Positions 8,185 through 13,424 of a DNA stretch of 13,424 bases are shown one piece after another. The DNA comes from Clostridia bacterium (GTDB taxonomy: Bacteria > Bacillota > Clostridia > Christensenellales > UBA1242), in NCBI GenBank assembly GCA_017622115.1, contig JAGART010000168.1, positions 1 through 13,424 of the forward strand, read 5' to 3'. A model generated the notes under the pieces. The model was not told the origin of the DNA. It worked only from the letters and a program-made list of their open reading frames with translations, and did no database searches. Numbering within the stretch: position 1 is the first letter of the stretch; the number at the start of each line of letters is the position of its first letter. A program made the position numbers and the translations under genes.

Positions 8185-8228
8185 ATGTGTATTCAAAATA
8201 CTATTTTTGAGCAAATTTTATGTATATG
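8175..8228. repeat. pair of direct repeats TTTTATGTATATG upstream of the XRE gene
   Basis: TTTTATGTATATG occurs at 8175-8187 and again at 8216-8228, 41 bp start to start, about four helical turns. The second copy ends 6 bp before the -35 of the predicted XRE promoter. The position fits a regulator binding site, for instance autoregulation by the XRE protein, but this is inference and AT-rich DNA produces such matches fairly easily. Confidence 0.45.
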
Positions 8229-8233
8229 GCTTT

Positions 8234-8262
8234 TTAAAAGATACTAAAACTTAACTTATAAT
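8234..8262 (+). promoter_or_regulatory. promoter of the XRE regulator gene
   Basis: TTAAAA (8234-8239), a 17-bp spacer and TATAAT (8257-8262) give a plausible promoter; transcription would start near 8269, about 24 nt before the ATG at 8293. The -35 box matches consensus at only four of six positions. Confidence 0.6.
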
Positions 8263-8292
8263 GTATTATACACTGATATTTTGGGAGAAGTT

Positions 8293-8592
8293 ATGGAAAT
8301 AAAAGAGATATTAGCCAGAATAGGCTACATAAGAAACAAGGCAAACTTGTCAGCAAGAGAAGTTAGTTTAAGAATGGGAATGAGCCCACAATATGTAGCA
8401 CAAATTGAAAGCGGAAGAATAGTTTTAAATATAGAAAAATTATTGCAAATATTAGAAATTTGCGAGTTTCCTATTGAAAGATTTTTTAGTTCTAATATTG
8501 ATAATTATAATGTTGATAATGAATTAAAAACTTTAATAGAAAGTTTAACAGCAGATAAAAAGAAAAACCTTATAGAATTGTTAAAAAAATAA
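8293..8592 (+). CDS. small XRE/Cro-CI family transcriptional regulator
   Basis: A 99-residue protein with an N-terminal helix-turn-helix domain of the Cro/CI (XRE) type at about residues 8-66: helix 2 and recognition helix lie around AREVSLRMGMSPQYVAQIES, followed by GRIVLNIEKLLQILEICE and the FF-x(n) end often seen in stand-alone XRE proteins. The remaining about 30 residues are charged and helical and could dimerise. It binds DNA, probably as a dimer; the target is unknown, but palindromes in the adjacent intergenic region are candidates. I place the start at ATG 8293, with GGGAGAAG 3-9 nt upstream; a TTG at 8281 in the same frame lies next to this ribosome site and is unlikely. It is divergent from proS and convergent with the membrane zinc-ribbon gene. 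Confidence 0.9.
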   Translation: MEIKEILARIGYIRNKANLSAREVSLRMGMSPQYVAQIESGRIVLNIEKLLQILEICEFPIERFFSSNIDNYNVDNELKTLIESLTADKKKNLIELLKK

Positions 8593-8595
8593 ATT

Positions 8596-8626
8596 AAAAA
8601 CACTTATAAAAAAATAAGTGTTTTTT
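8596..8626. terminator. bidirectional Rho-independent terminator between convergent genes
   Basis: AAAAACACTTAT and ATAAGTGTTTTT form a perfect 12-bp inverted repeat with a 6-nt A loop. The T run follows the stem on the plus strand and the A run precedes it, giving a T run on the minus strand, so it can end transcription of both the XRE gene and the gene at 8631-9206. Confidence 0.88.
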
Positions 8627-8630
8627 AACT

Positions 8631-9206
8631 TTATTTTTTGCGTTTTAAAGATGTACCACAGCAAGGACAAATTCTTTCTTTTTTGTCTGTATGATTTCCG
8701 CAATATTCACATTCTATATAGTTTTCTTCCTCTTGTTTTGGAGCAAGATTATCGTGAAAATCATCTAAATCACTTTCAAAAGGTTTTTCCCAAATTATGC
8801 TACTTTTTCCCAAAGTGCGAATTTTAAATGCTTTTTTTCTTTCAAAATAATTAACTTCATTTGCTAAATATTCTGCACCAGATTTTGCATTGATAGTTTC
8901 GCCATTTTTATTTTTCCAAATATAACTTATAGCAAAATATTGAGCACCATTTACTTGCATTCCCGAACTTTTGCCTATAAAGTAACCTATATTTTCTTGC
9001 CCATTATTTTTTAATTTTATTTTTAATAAATCTTTAATTATGTTTGAAATAATTATCCCCAAAGCAACCAAAACAATAACACCACAAACTATTAACGCAG
9101 GTATAGGCAGTTCATCTGCATCTTCTTCAAACACAAGGAAAAAGATAGGAAAAGCAAAAAACATTGCAAAAATTGCTGGAAAAACATACTTTACAAACCA
9201 ATTCAT
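8631..9206 (-). CDS. two-helix membrane protein with C-terminal zinc ribbon, function unknown
   Basis: A 191-residue protein I do not recognise as a named family. Two hydrophobic segments (about residues 6-26 and 36-58) form a hairpin, followed by a basic segment (KDLLKIKLKN) and a soluble domain of about 80 residues beginning GQENIGYFIGKSSGMQV, whose layout resembles DUF3592-like membrane proteins; this similarity is only suggestive. The C-terminus has a zinc ribbon, C166-x2-C169 (CEYC) and C180-x2-C183 (CPCC), ending in a Lys/Arg-rich tail. The basic stretches suggest that the soluble parts are cytoplasmic. ATG at 9206 has an AGAGGA site 5 nt upstream and a strong promoter (9233-9262). It is a single-gene unit, convergent with the XRE gene. 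Confidence 0.85.
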   Translation of the reverse strand: MNWFVKYVFPAIFAMFFAFPIFFLVFEEDADELPIPALIVCGVIVLVALGIIISNIIKDLLKIKLKNNGQENIGYFIGKSSGMQVNGAQYFAISYIWKNKNGETINAKSGAEYLANEVNYFERKKAFKIRTLGKSSIIWEKPFESDLDDFHDNLAPKQEEENYIECEYCGNHTDKKERICPCCGTSLKRKK

Positions 9207-9232
9207 TTTTATCCTCTCAAATACTTTTTTAT

Positions 9233-9262
9233 ATTATAAATATAAAATAGAGAAAATGTCAA
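9233..9262 (-). promoter_or_regulatory. promoter of the membrane zinc-ribbon gene
   Basis: On the minus strand a perfect TTGACA (9262-9257), an 18-bp spacer and a perfect TATAAT (9238-9233) precede the start codon by about 27 bp. This is the strongest consensus promoter in the window; the leader would be around 20 nt. Confidence 0.8.
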
Positions 9263-9299
9263 ATAAAAAAAATATATTAGTTAATTAAACCAATATATT
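9262..9299 (-). terminator. Rho-independent terminator of the surface-protein gene
   Basis: On the minus strand AATATATTGGTT and AACTAATATATT pair over 12 bp (one G-U), loop of 5 nt, followed by eight T (plus A tract). The stem is purely A-U apart from the centre, so strength is uncertain. The T run reaches the -35 box of the next promoter. Confidence 0.7.
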
Positions 9300-9307
9300 A
9301 TTTTTTA

Positions 9308-12300
9308 TTATTTTTCGTTATTTGACTTAAAATTAATTTTCTTTTTTCTTTTTATACAAAATACAGTAACTAAAATGCTTGCAACGATTGCTATTAATGC
9401 ACCGCCACCAATTAAACTATACAACAAAACATTGTTATTTTGAGTATTGTTTGTATTTGAGTTATTTGAATTTGTGTTACCACCCTCACCGACTGTTGTA
9501 TTTCCTGTATTTGGGCTTTGTTCTGGATTTTGTGCTGGTGGTGTTGCTTCAACCTTATATGCAAAACAAATTTCACCTAATTTTGGAGTTGTTAGCGAAA
9601 CAACATTACTTGATTTTGTCCAAGTCAATTTAATAGGTGTAACATCTATCAAAAATAGTTCTATATCTTCTGGCAAAATTAGATTTTGCGGAAGTGTAAA
9701 GGTTACATTAAAATTATCTGTTTGGGAGTTAAACACATTTGCAAATGGAGTACCATTACTAGACACAGAGAAGTTAAAACCTAAAAAGTATCTGTAATTT
9801 TCAGGCAATATTGTTGGAGTAGTTACAGGCTCGATAGATATATTTTGAGTAAGTGCCACTTGATTATTTGAAGTTATAGTTATATTAATTTCATCACATT
9901 GAAGTTGAACAATTCTAGGAGTTATTGTATATTCGCAACTAGGGTTTGCCAACACAAAATTTGTATTATTGATACTAGCAGTTGCTGTATATGTACCTGC
10001 GTTCATTTGTCCATCTGAAACTATTATTTCAGGCAAATTACTAAAACTTTCGCCATTAATTATAGTTGCTGTTGGCTTTTGAGTATAACCATTAAATTGT
10101 GTACTTGTATTTGTCCAATTAAGCACCAAAGAATATGGGCTGATTGAATATTTAACTTGTGCATTTTCTAAAACAAAATTTGCTGAAACTGCGTCCATTT
10201 CATACACACTTAAAGTACTTGAATGCTCACCCACATTTACACCTATAAAATCAGGTTTAAAAGTTATATTTTGTGCAAAATTAGGTAACGCAACATAATA
10301 CTGCGGAAGTTGTTCTTCTGCTGAATAAACAAAACTTGAAGACTGCCATTGAACACTTAAATTATAAGGCAAAATTGAATATGAACAAGCGTTATTTTTA
10401 AGTACAAAATTTGGATTATCAAGACTTAAAATGATTTCATAATCATCTACATTTATTCCGCCACCAGTTGTAATAATATCTAAATTATTAGCAAATTGCG
10501 GATAATTTATATTAAAACTAGGAACTTGTTTTGCGCCATTATAATAAATTGTTTCATCTTCCCATTGTACGTTTAGTTCATAAGGGTTTATGGTATAAGC
10601 ATAAGAATTATTCGATAACTTAAAATTAGAGTTATCTAATGAAACTATTGCTTCATAATCACCCGCATTAATGCCACCACCAGTAACTACAAAATCTAGT
10701 TCATCTATAAATTGAGGTAAAACAATATTATATTTAGGTGTTTGTTCTGTACCATTATAATACAACGTATCGTTTTCCCAAGTTAAATTTAACTCGTATT
10801 TCTCTATACTAAACTCGCAAGTATTATTTTGCAAAACGAAATTATCATTATCAAGGGTAACTATTGCAACATAATCACCTACATCAACACCAGCACCAGA
10901 AGCAACAAATTCTAAACCACTAAATAAACTTTCGTTAGGTACTATATATTCGGGACTTTGCAATGTATTATTAAAAATATATTTTTGTTGTTTATCCCAA
11001 GAAATTTCAATATTTTTAGCATTAATATTATAAGTACAAGAACCATTATTTATTTTGAAATTATTATTTACAGTACTTAAAACTGCTATATAATTTTCGC
11101 CTTTATTTGTTTGCAAGCCCGTTAATTCAAAATCCAAATTATTTGCAAAACTAGGCAAAGTATAAATTGCTTGCGGTGCTTGATTTGTGCCATTGTAAAC
11201 TAAATTTGTATTATCCCACTCAACGTTAATTTCATATTGCAAAACACTAAATTTTAATTCTTGATTAGCTAATTTATAATTTCCTTTTTTAGTACCAGTA
11301 ATACTAAATTCCAAATCATAATCGCCAAAGTCTTTAATAAATGTAGTTGTTAATTCAACAGATACATACTCATTATCTTGAAGCAAAATTCCATTAACTT
11401 CAAAGTCTATATCTTGATTTTCACCATTATAAATTTCACTTGTTTTGTTTAAAGAAATTGATATTTCTTTTTGAATTATTTCGAATTTTATAGTATTTAT
11501 TTTAAGTTCATAATTACCACAATCTTTGCCCGCCAAAGTTAGAGGGATTTCATAACTATTAACATCTACACAAGCAGAAGTATCAGCAACAATATAAACA
11601 TCATCTTGTGTATTTAATTTTTCAAACTCTAAAACGGGAGCAGAACCTGTATATGTAAATTTATCTTTAACAAGTGCAGGTTCAATAGGTGTTATAACTT
11701 TTTGCATAATTTTTAGAATAGGTTTTTCATCTTGAACAACCCAGTTTTCATTAAGATTATTTAAATCTGGAGAAATAAACGAAATATAATTTTCTTGATT
11801 ATTTGAAAAATTAGCAGAACCAAACTCGCATACAGCAGTTACACTACCAGTTCCACCATCTCTCATATCTCTACCCGCAAAATGCCCATAATAAACATTT
11901 TGTAACGCAGGGAAATTTCCCTTAACATATACGTTTTGAGGCAATTCATTAGTTCTACCAGCGATTGCTCCAACGTAAATCTTTTTTGTGTTATTAGTTA
12001 TAGCACTTGAAACACTAAAATCTACGTAACAATTAGATACACTTGCATCTTCATTTATAGTACCTGCAATAGCACCTACATATCTATATGCAGTCGCATT
12101 TTCTAAAACTATACTAGTACTTAATTTTAAACCAGAAACACTAGCACCACTTTCTAAATTTGCAAATAAACCACAACTCAAATTTCCAAAAGTAAGTTTG
12201 TATCCTGTAATACTATATCCGTTACCCATAAAAGTACCAGCAAAAGTACTATTATTTAAACTTGCATAACTAGATTGAGCCACATTAGTTAAATTTATAT

Positions 12301-12538
12301 CAGCACTTAAAGCAACAACTTCATTATCAAAATCATCACCATTATTCATACTAGTAATAAATGAAACAAATTCATTTTCGTTAGAAATACTCAAATCCAC
12401 ATTTGCTTCATTAGTTAAAGCAAATACATTTTTATTTTGTTGCAACATTACGTTACATACAACAAAACCAAAAAGACTTAAAATAATAAAACTTGCAACA
12501 GTTAAATAAATTGCATTTAAAAATCTAAATTTTTCCAT
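9308..12538 (-). CDS. large MBG-repeat surface protein, membrane-anchored (adhesin-like)
   Basis: A 1076-residue exported protein. Residues 5-31 are a hydrophobic signal segment, with VFA (38-40) a possible cleavage site. Residues 45-240 resemble GLUG-type beta repeats (GTFMGNGYSITG, YVGAIAGTINEDASVSNCYV, YVGAIAGR). Residues about 285-874 hold eight tandem repeats of about 70-78 residues resembling MBG domains; the best unit reads Y-x-L-x-x-x-W, x-YYNG-x-x-Q-x-P, TGGGINxGDYEA, LDNxNFxLxNN. Unit borders are about 285, 358, 436, 508, 571, 653, 725 and 802. A different domain (875-998), an Asn/Thr/Ser-rich linker (1000-1037), a membrane helix (1038-1061) and a KRKKK tail follow; no LPXTG signal. 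The ATG at 12538 is preferred over an in-frame TTG at 12586, which lies upstream of the predicted transcription start. Likely an extracellular stalk for adhesion or wall interaction; ligand unknown. Confidence 0.9.
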   Translation of the reverse strand: MEKFRFLNAIYLTVASFIILSLFGFVVCNVMLQQNKNVFALTNEANVDLSISNENEFVSFITSMNNGDDFDNEVVALSADINLTNVAQSSYASLNNSTFAGTFMGNGYSITGYKLTFGNLSCGLFANLESGASVSGLKLSTSIVLENATAYRYVGAIAGTINEDASVSNCYVDFSVSSAITNNTKKIYVGAIAGRTNELPQNVYVKGNFPALQNVYYGHFAGRDMRDGGTGSVTAVCEFGSANFSNNQENYISFISPDLNNLNENWVVQDEKPILKIMQKVITPIEPALVKDKFTYTGSAPVLEFEKLNTQDDVYIVADTSACVDVNSYEIPLTLAGKDCGNYELKINTIKFEIIQKEISISLNKTSEIYNGENQDIDFEVNGILLQDNEYVSVELTTTFIKDFGDYDLEFSITGTKKGNYKLANQELKFSVLQYEINVEWDNTNLVYNGTNQAPQAIYTLPSFANNLDFELTGLQTNKGENYIAVLSTVNNNFKINNGSCTYNINAKNIEISWDKQQKYIFNNTLQSPEYIVPNESLFSGLEFVASGAGVDVGDYVAIVTLDNDNFVLQNNTCEFSIEKYELNLTWENDTLYYNGTEQTPKYNIVLPQFIDELDFVVTGGGINAGDYEAIVSLDNSNFKLSNNSYAYTINPYELNVQWEDETIYYNGAKQVPSFNINYPQFANNLDIITTGGGINVDDYEIILSLDNPNFVLKNNACSYSILPYNLSVQWQSSSFVYSAEEQLPQYYVALPNFAQNITFKPDFIGVNVGEHSSTLSVYEMDAVSANFVLENAQVKYSISPYSLVLNWTNTSTQFNGYTQKPTATIINGESFSNLPEIIVSDGQMNAGTYTATASINNTNFVLANPSCEYTITPRIVQLQCDEINITITSNNQVALTQNISIEPVTTPTILPENYRYFLGFNFSVSSNGTPFANVFNSQTDNFNVTFTLPQNLILPEDIELFLIDVTPIKLTWTKSSNVVSLTTPKLGEICFAYKVEATPPAQNPEQSPNTGNTTVGEGGNTNSNNSNTNNTQNNNVLLYSLIGGGALIAIVASILVTVFCIKRKKKINFKSNNEK

Positions 12539-12567
12539 AATACCTAAAATTCCTTTTCCCTGTTGAT

Positions 12568-12596
12568 ATTGTACACCTAAAAACAAAAAGTTTCAA
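12568..12596 (-). promoter_or_regulatory. promoter of the surface-protein gene
   Basis: On the minus strand TTGAAA (12596-12591), exactly 17 bp and TACAAT (12573-12568) match consensus at five of six positions each. Transcription would start near 12561, about 23 nt before ATG 12538, with an AGG 5 nt before the start codon as a modest ribosome site. Confidence 0.7.
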
Positions 12597-12614
12597 TAGG
12601 CAAACTTAAAAATA

Positions 12615-12631
12615 TGTCAAAATTTGTCAAA
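12615..12631 (-). repeat. two TTTGACA direct repeats, one helical turn apart
   Basis: TGTCAAA (plus) occurs at 12615-12621 and 12625-12631, exactly 10 bp apart. On the minus strand these read TTTGACA and look like -35 boxes, but I find no good -10 at matching distance; they lie about 55-70 bp upstream of the predicted start of the surface-gene transcript, where an activator might bind. Confidence 0.35.
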
Positions 12632-12786
12632 TATTGCAATTTTTATGTTATTTTATTGTTAAATAAAATACAAAAGTATTCAAAATACGTACAAAATTAT
12701 TTAATAAAATTATCTAAAATAACATAAAAATAAAAAAATTAGATATTATTTAAATTTAAAAAAATTTTTGTAATTTGTTTCAAAAG

Positions 12787-12795
12787 TTATCAACA
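12787..12795 (+). promoter_or_regulatory. DnaA-box-like site TTATCAACA
   Basis: One mismatch to the consensus TTATCCACA, located directly next to the most AT-rich stretch (12661-12780). Confidence 0.5.
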
Positions 12796-12877
12796 TTTTT
12801 TAAATTTTAGACAAAAAATACACTTTTTAGACACTTAATATATAGTTTTTGGCACTATACCTGCACTTTTTGTAAAA

Positions 12878-12914
12878 AAGTTATCCACATATCCACATAA
12901 ATTGTGGATAACTT
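12878..12914. promoter_or_regulatory. nested cluster of three DnaA boxes in a palindrome
   Basis: Two perfect consensus boxes, TTATCCACA at 12881-12889 (plus) and its complement TGTGGATAA at 12903-12911 (minus), are the outer arms of a 12-bp inverted repeat (AAGTTATCCACA). Between them ATATCCACA (12889-12897) forms with the right-hand box a second, tighter inverted repeat, TATCCACA - 5 nt - TGTGGATA. Perfect boxes in this density are unusual by chance and point to DnaA binding. Confidence 0.8.
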
Positions 12915-12976
12915 ATACATAAATAAAATATTTTTTTTGTATATTTTGTCCTAATTTAAAAATAATCAAAAATTTT

Positions 12977-13005
12977 TTGCCTTAATTAATTATTTTTGCT
13001 ATAAT
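12977..13005 (+). promoter_or_regulatory. promoter of the second XRE gene
   Basis: TTGCCT (12977-12982), a 17-bp spacer and TATAAT (13000-13005) precede the AAGGAG ribosome site at 13015-13020; the leader would be only about 15 nt. The -35 is weak. Confidence 0.6.
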
Positions 13006-13026
13006 AAAAAATAAAAGGAGAATAAA

Positions 13027-13269
13027 ATGAACTTAAACGAAGCAATAAATTGTCGCATACAAGAAATAATGCGTACAAATAATTTAACAGTAACAGACCT
13101 TTGCTTAAAATCTAATATTAATCCCTCAACGTTATTTGAATTTATGTCAGGCAAAAGTGCAAGCCCAAAAGTAGTAACTATTAAAAAAATATGTGCAGGA
13201 ACTAAAATAACTTTGCAAGAATTTTTTGCAAGGGATTATTTTGATGAAATCTCAAAAGATATAAATTAA
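13027..13269 (+). CDS. small XRE/Cro-CI family DNA-binding protein
   Basis: An 80-residue protein consisting almost only of a helix-turn-helix domain of the XRE type: residues about 6-20 form helix 1, LTVTDLCLKSNINPSTLFEF holds the HTH, and GKSASPKVVTIKKICAGTKITLQEFF the last two helices, a pattern common in stand-alone repressors of Firmicutes chromosomes, phages and mobile elements. ATG has AAGGAG 6 nt upstream and the promoter at 12977-13005. It is followed after 11 bp by another gene in the same direction and is probably co-transcribed with it. It lies right beside the DnaA-box cluster, so it could be DnaA-influenced, could regulate its own promoter, or could belong to a mobile element reaching beyond the window; nothing decides between these. 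It is not closely similar to the 8293-8592 protein. Confidence 0.9.
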   Translation: MNLNEAINCRIQEIMRTNNLTVTDLCLKSNINPSTLFEFMSGKSASPKVVTIKKICAGTKITLQEFFARDYFDEISKDIN

Positions 13270-13280
13270 AGGATTAAAAT

Positions 13281-13424
13281 ATGAATTCATATTTAAGCAA
13301 CATTATAAAAAACAAGACATATGCACAACAAGTACAGCAAAATCTAGTACAATTTGCCAAAACACAATTAATACAAGGGAATTCTGGTTCTTATTCTCAA
13401 ATACAATATAAAACCAGAAACGAA
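13281..13424 (+). CDS. unrecognised protein, N-terminal 48 codons (cut by window edge)
   Basis: An open frame starts at ATG 13281, with AAAGGA about 7 nt upstream and 11 bp after the stop of the XRE gene, and stays open to the window end. The visible protein begins MNSYLSNIIKNKTYAQQVQQ and is rich in Gln and Asn with two Lys-rich patches; no signal peptide, membrane segment or known motif is present. Codon usage is similar to the neighbours. Its spacing suggests an operon with the XRE gene. I cannot name a function. Confidence 0.65.
   Translation, partial: MNSYLSNIIKNKTYAQQVQQNLVQFAKTQLIQGNSGSYSQIQYKTRNE

Larger units (their letters stand above)
12597..13026. other. gene-free, about 84% A+T region with DnaA boxes; candidate replication origin
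   Basis: No ORF with a ribosome site is visible in these 430 bp. By hand count G+C is about 16% over 12601-13020 and only about 9% at 12661-12780, which would unwind easily. DnaA-box matches lie at 12787-12795, 12881-12889, 12889-12897 and 12903-12911. Genes diverge from here: the surface gene and almost all genes to the left are on the minus strand, those to the right on the plus strand, as expected at an origin. Against it, no dnaA, dnaN, rnpA or rpmH is visible within the window. The boxes could instead control a promoter, or belong to another replicon. Confidence 0.45.

Noticed and set aside
8281..8292. TTG at 8281 as start of the XRE regulator
   Set aside because: The ribosome binding site GGGAGAAG begins only 2 bases after this TTG and is correctly spaced for ATG 8293.
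7961..8292. T-box riboswitch for proS
   Set aside because: No sequence resembling the conserved T-box antiterminator core on the minus strand, and the predicted leader is only about 40 nt.
8281..9206. XRE regulator plus the convergent membrane protein as a toxin-antitoxin pair
   Set aside because: The genes are convergent with separate promoters and a shared terminator, unlike the co-transcribed layout of toxin-antitoxin systems, and the partner has no toxin motif.
9490..9520. LPXTG sortase anchor in the surface protein
   Set aside because: The linker holds SPNTG without the Leu and far from the membrane helix, so a sortase signal is not supported.
12536..12586. In-frame TTG at 12586 as start of the surface protein, adding 16 residues
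   Set aside because: No ribosome site before it, it lies upstream of the predicted transcription start, and the signal peptide begins properly at ATG 12538.
1..13424. CRISPR array, tRNA, rRNA or insertion sequence
   Set aside because: No regularly spaced identical repeats of suitable length, no tRNA-like cloverleaf, no rRNA signature and no transposase were seen on either strand.

Overview
The window looks like chromosomal DNA of a low-GC Bacillota (Firmicutes), most likely an uncultured, possibly gut-associated Clostridia or Bacilli relative. The reasons are a very AT-rich composition, strong AGGAG-type ribosome binding sites, TTGACA/TATAAT-type promoters, a short Gram-positive-type housekeeping sigma factor, a DnaG-RpoD-TrmK gene order known from Firmicutes, a YkvI-type transporter and a single-membrane surface protein. 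This placement is inference from gene content, not a taxonomic assignment. Every visible stop codon is TAA and the standard genetic code reads through all genes.

Layout. 1-1916 (minus): a tetratricopeptide protein followed by the start of a YkvI-like membrane transporter cut by the window edge. 1962-6319 (minus): a tight information-processing operon, dnaG (TTG start) - rpoD (GTG start) - trmK - C4 zinc-ribbon coiled-coil protein, with overlaps at both rpoD/trmK and trmK/zinc-ribbon junctions and a clear intrinsic terminator at its end. 6478-7960 (minus): proS, a prolyl-tRNA synthetase of the archaeal/eukaryotic-like class, with its own promoter and terminator. 7961-8292: a divergent intergenic region with promoters on both strands and several short repeats. 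8293-8592 (plus): a small XRE-family regulator, convergent through a bidirectional terminator with 8631-9206 (minus), a two-helix membrane protein with a C-terminal zinc ribbon. 9308-12538 (minus): a large MBG-repeat surface protein with signal peptide, GLUG-like N-terminal region and C-terminal membrane anchor. 12597-13026: about 430 bp of gene-free DNA, about 84% A+T by hand count, with several DnaA boxes. 13027-13424 (plus): a second small XRE protein and the start of an unrecognised gene cut by the edge.

How it fits together. The centre is a housekeeping block: primase, primary sigma factor, a tRNA methyltransferase and an aminoacyl-tRNA synthetase. The right part is more lineage-specific: surface protein, orphan membrane protein and two small DNA-binding proteins. 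The most interesting non-coding signals are the DnaA-box cluster at 12787-12911, which with its AT-rich flank and divergent gene orientation is a candidate replication origin or DnaA-controlled region, and the operator-like palindrome that fills the -35/-10 spacer of the proS promoter and has a second, similar copy 157 bp away. I saw no CRISPR array, tRNA, rRNA, insertion sequence or recognisable defence system.
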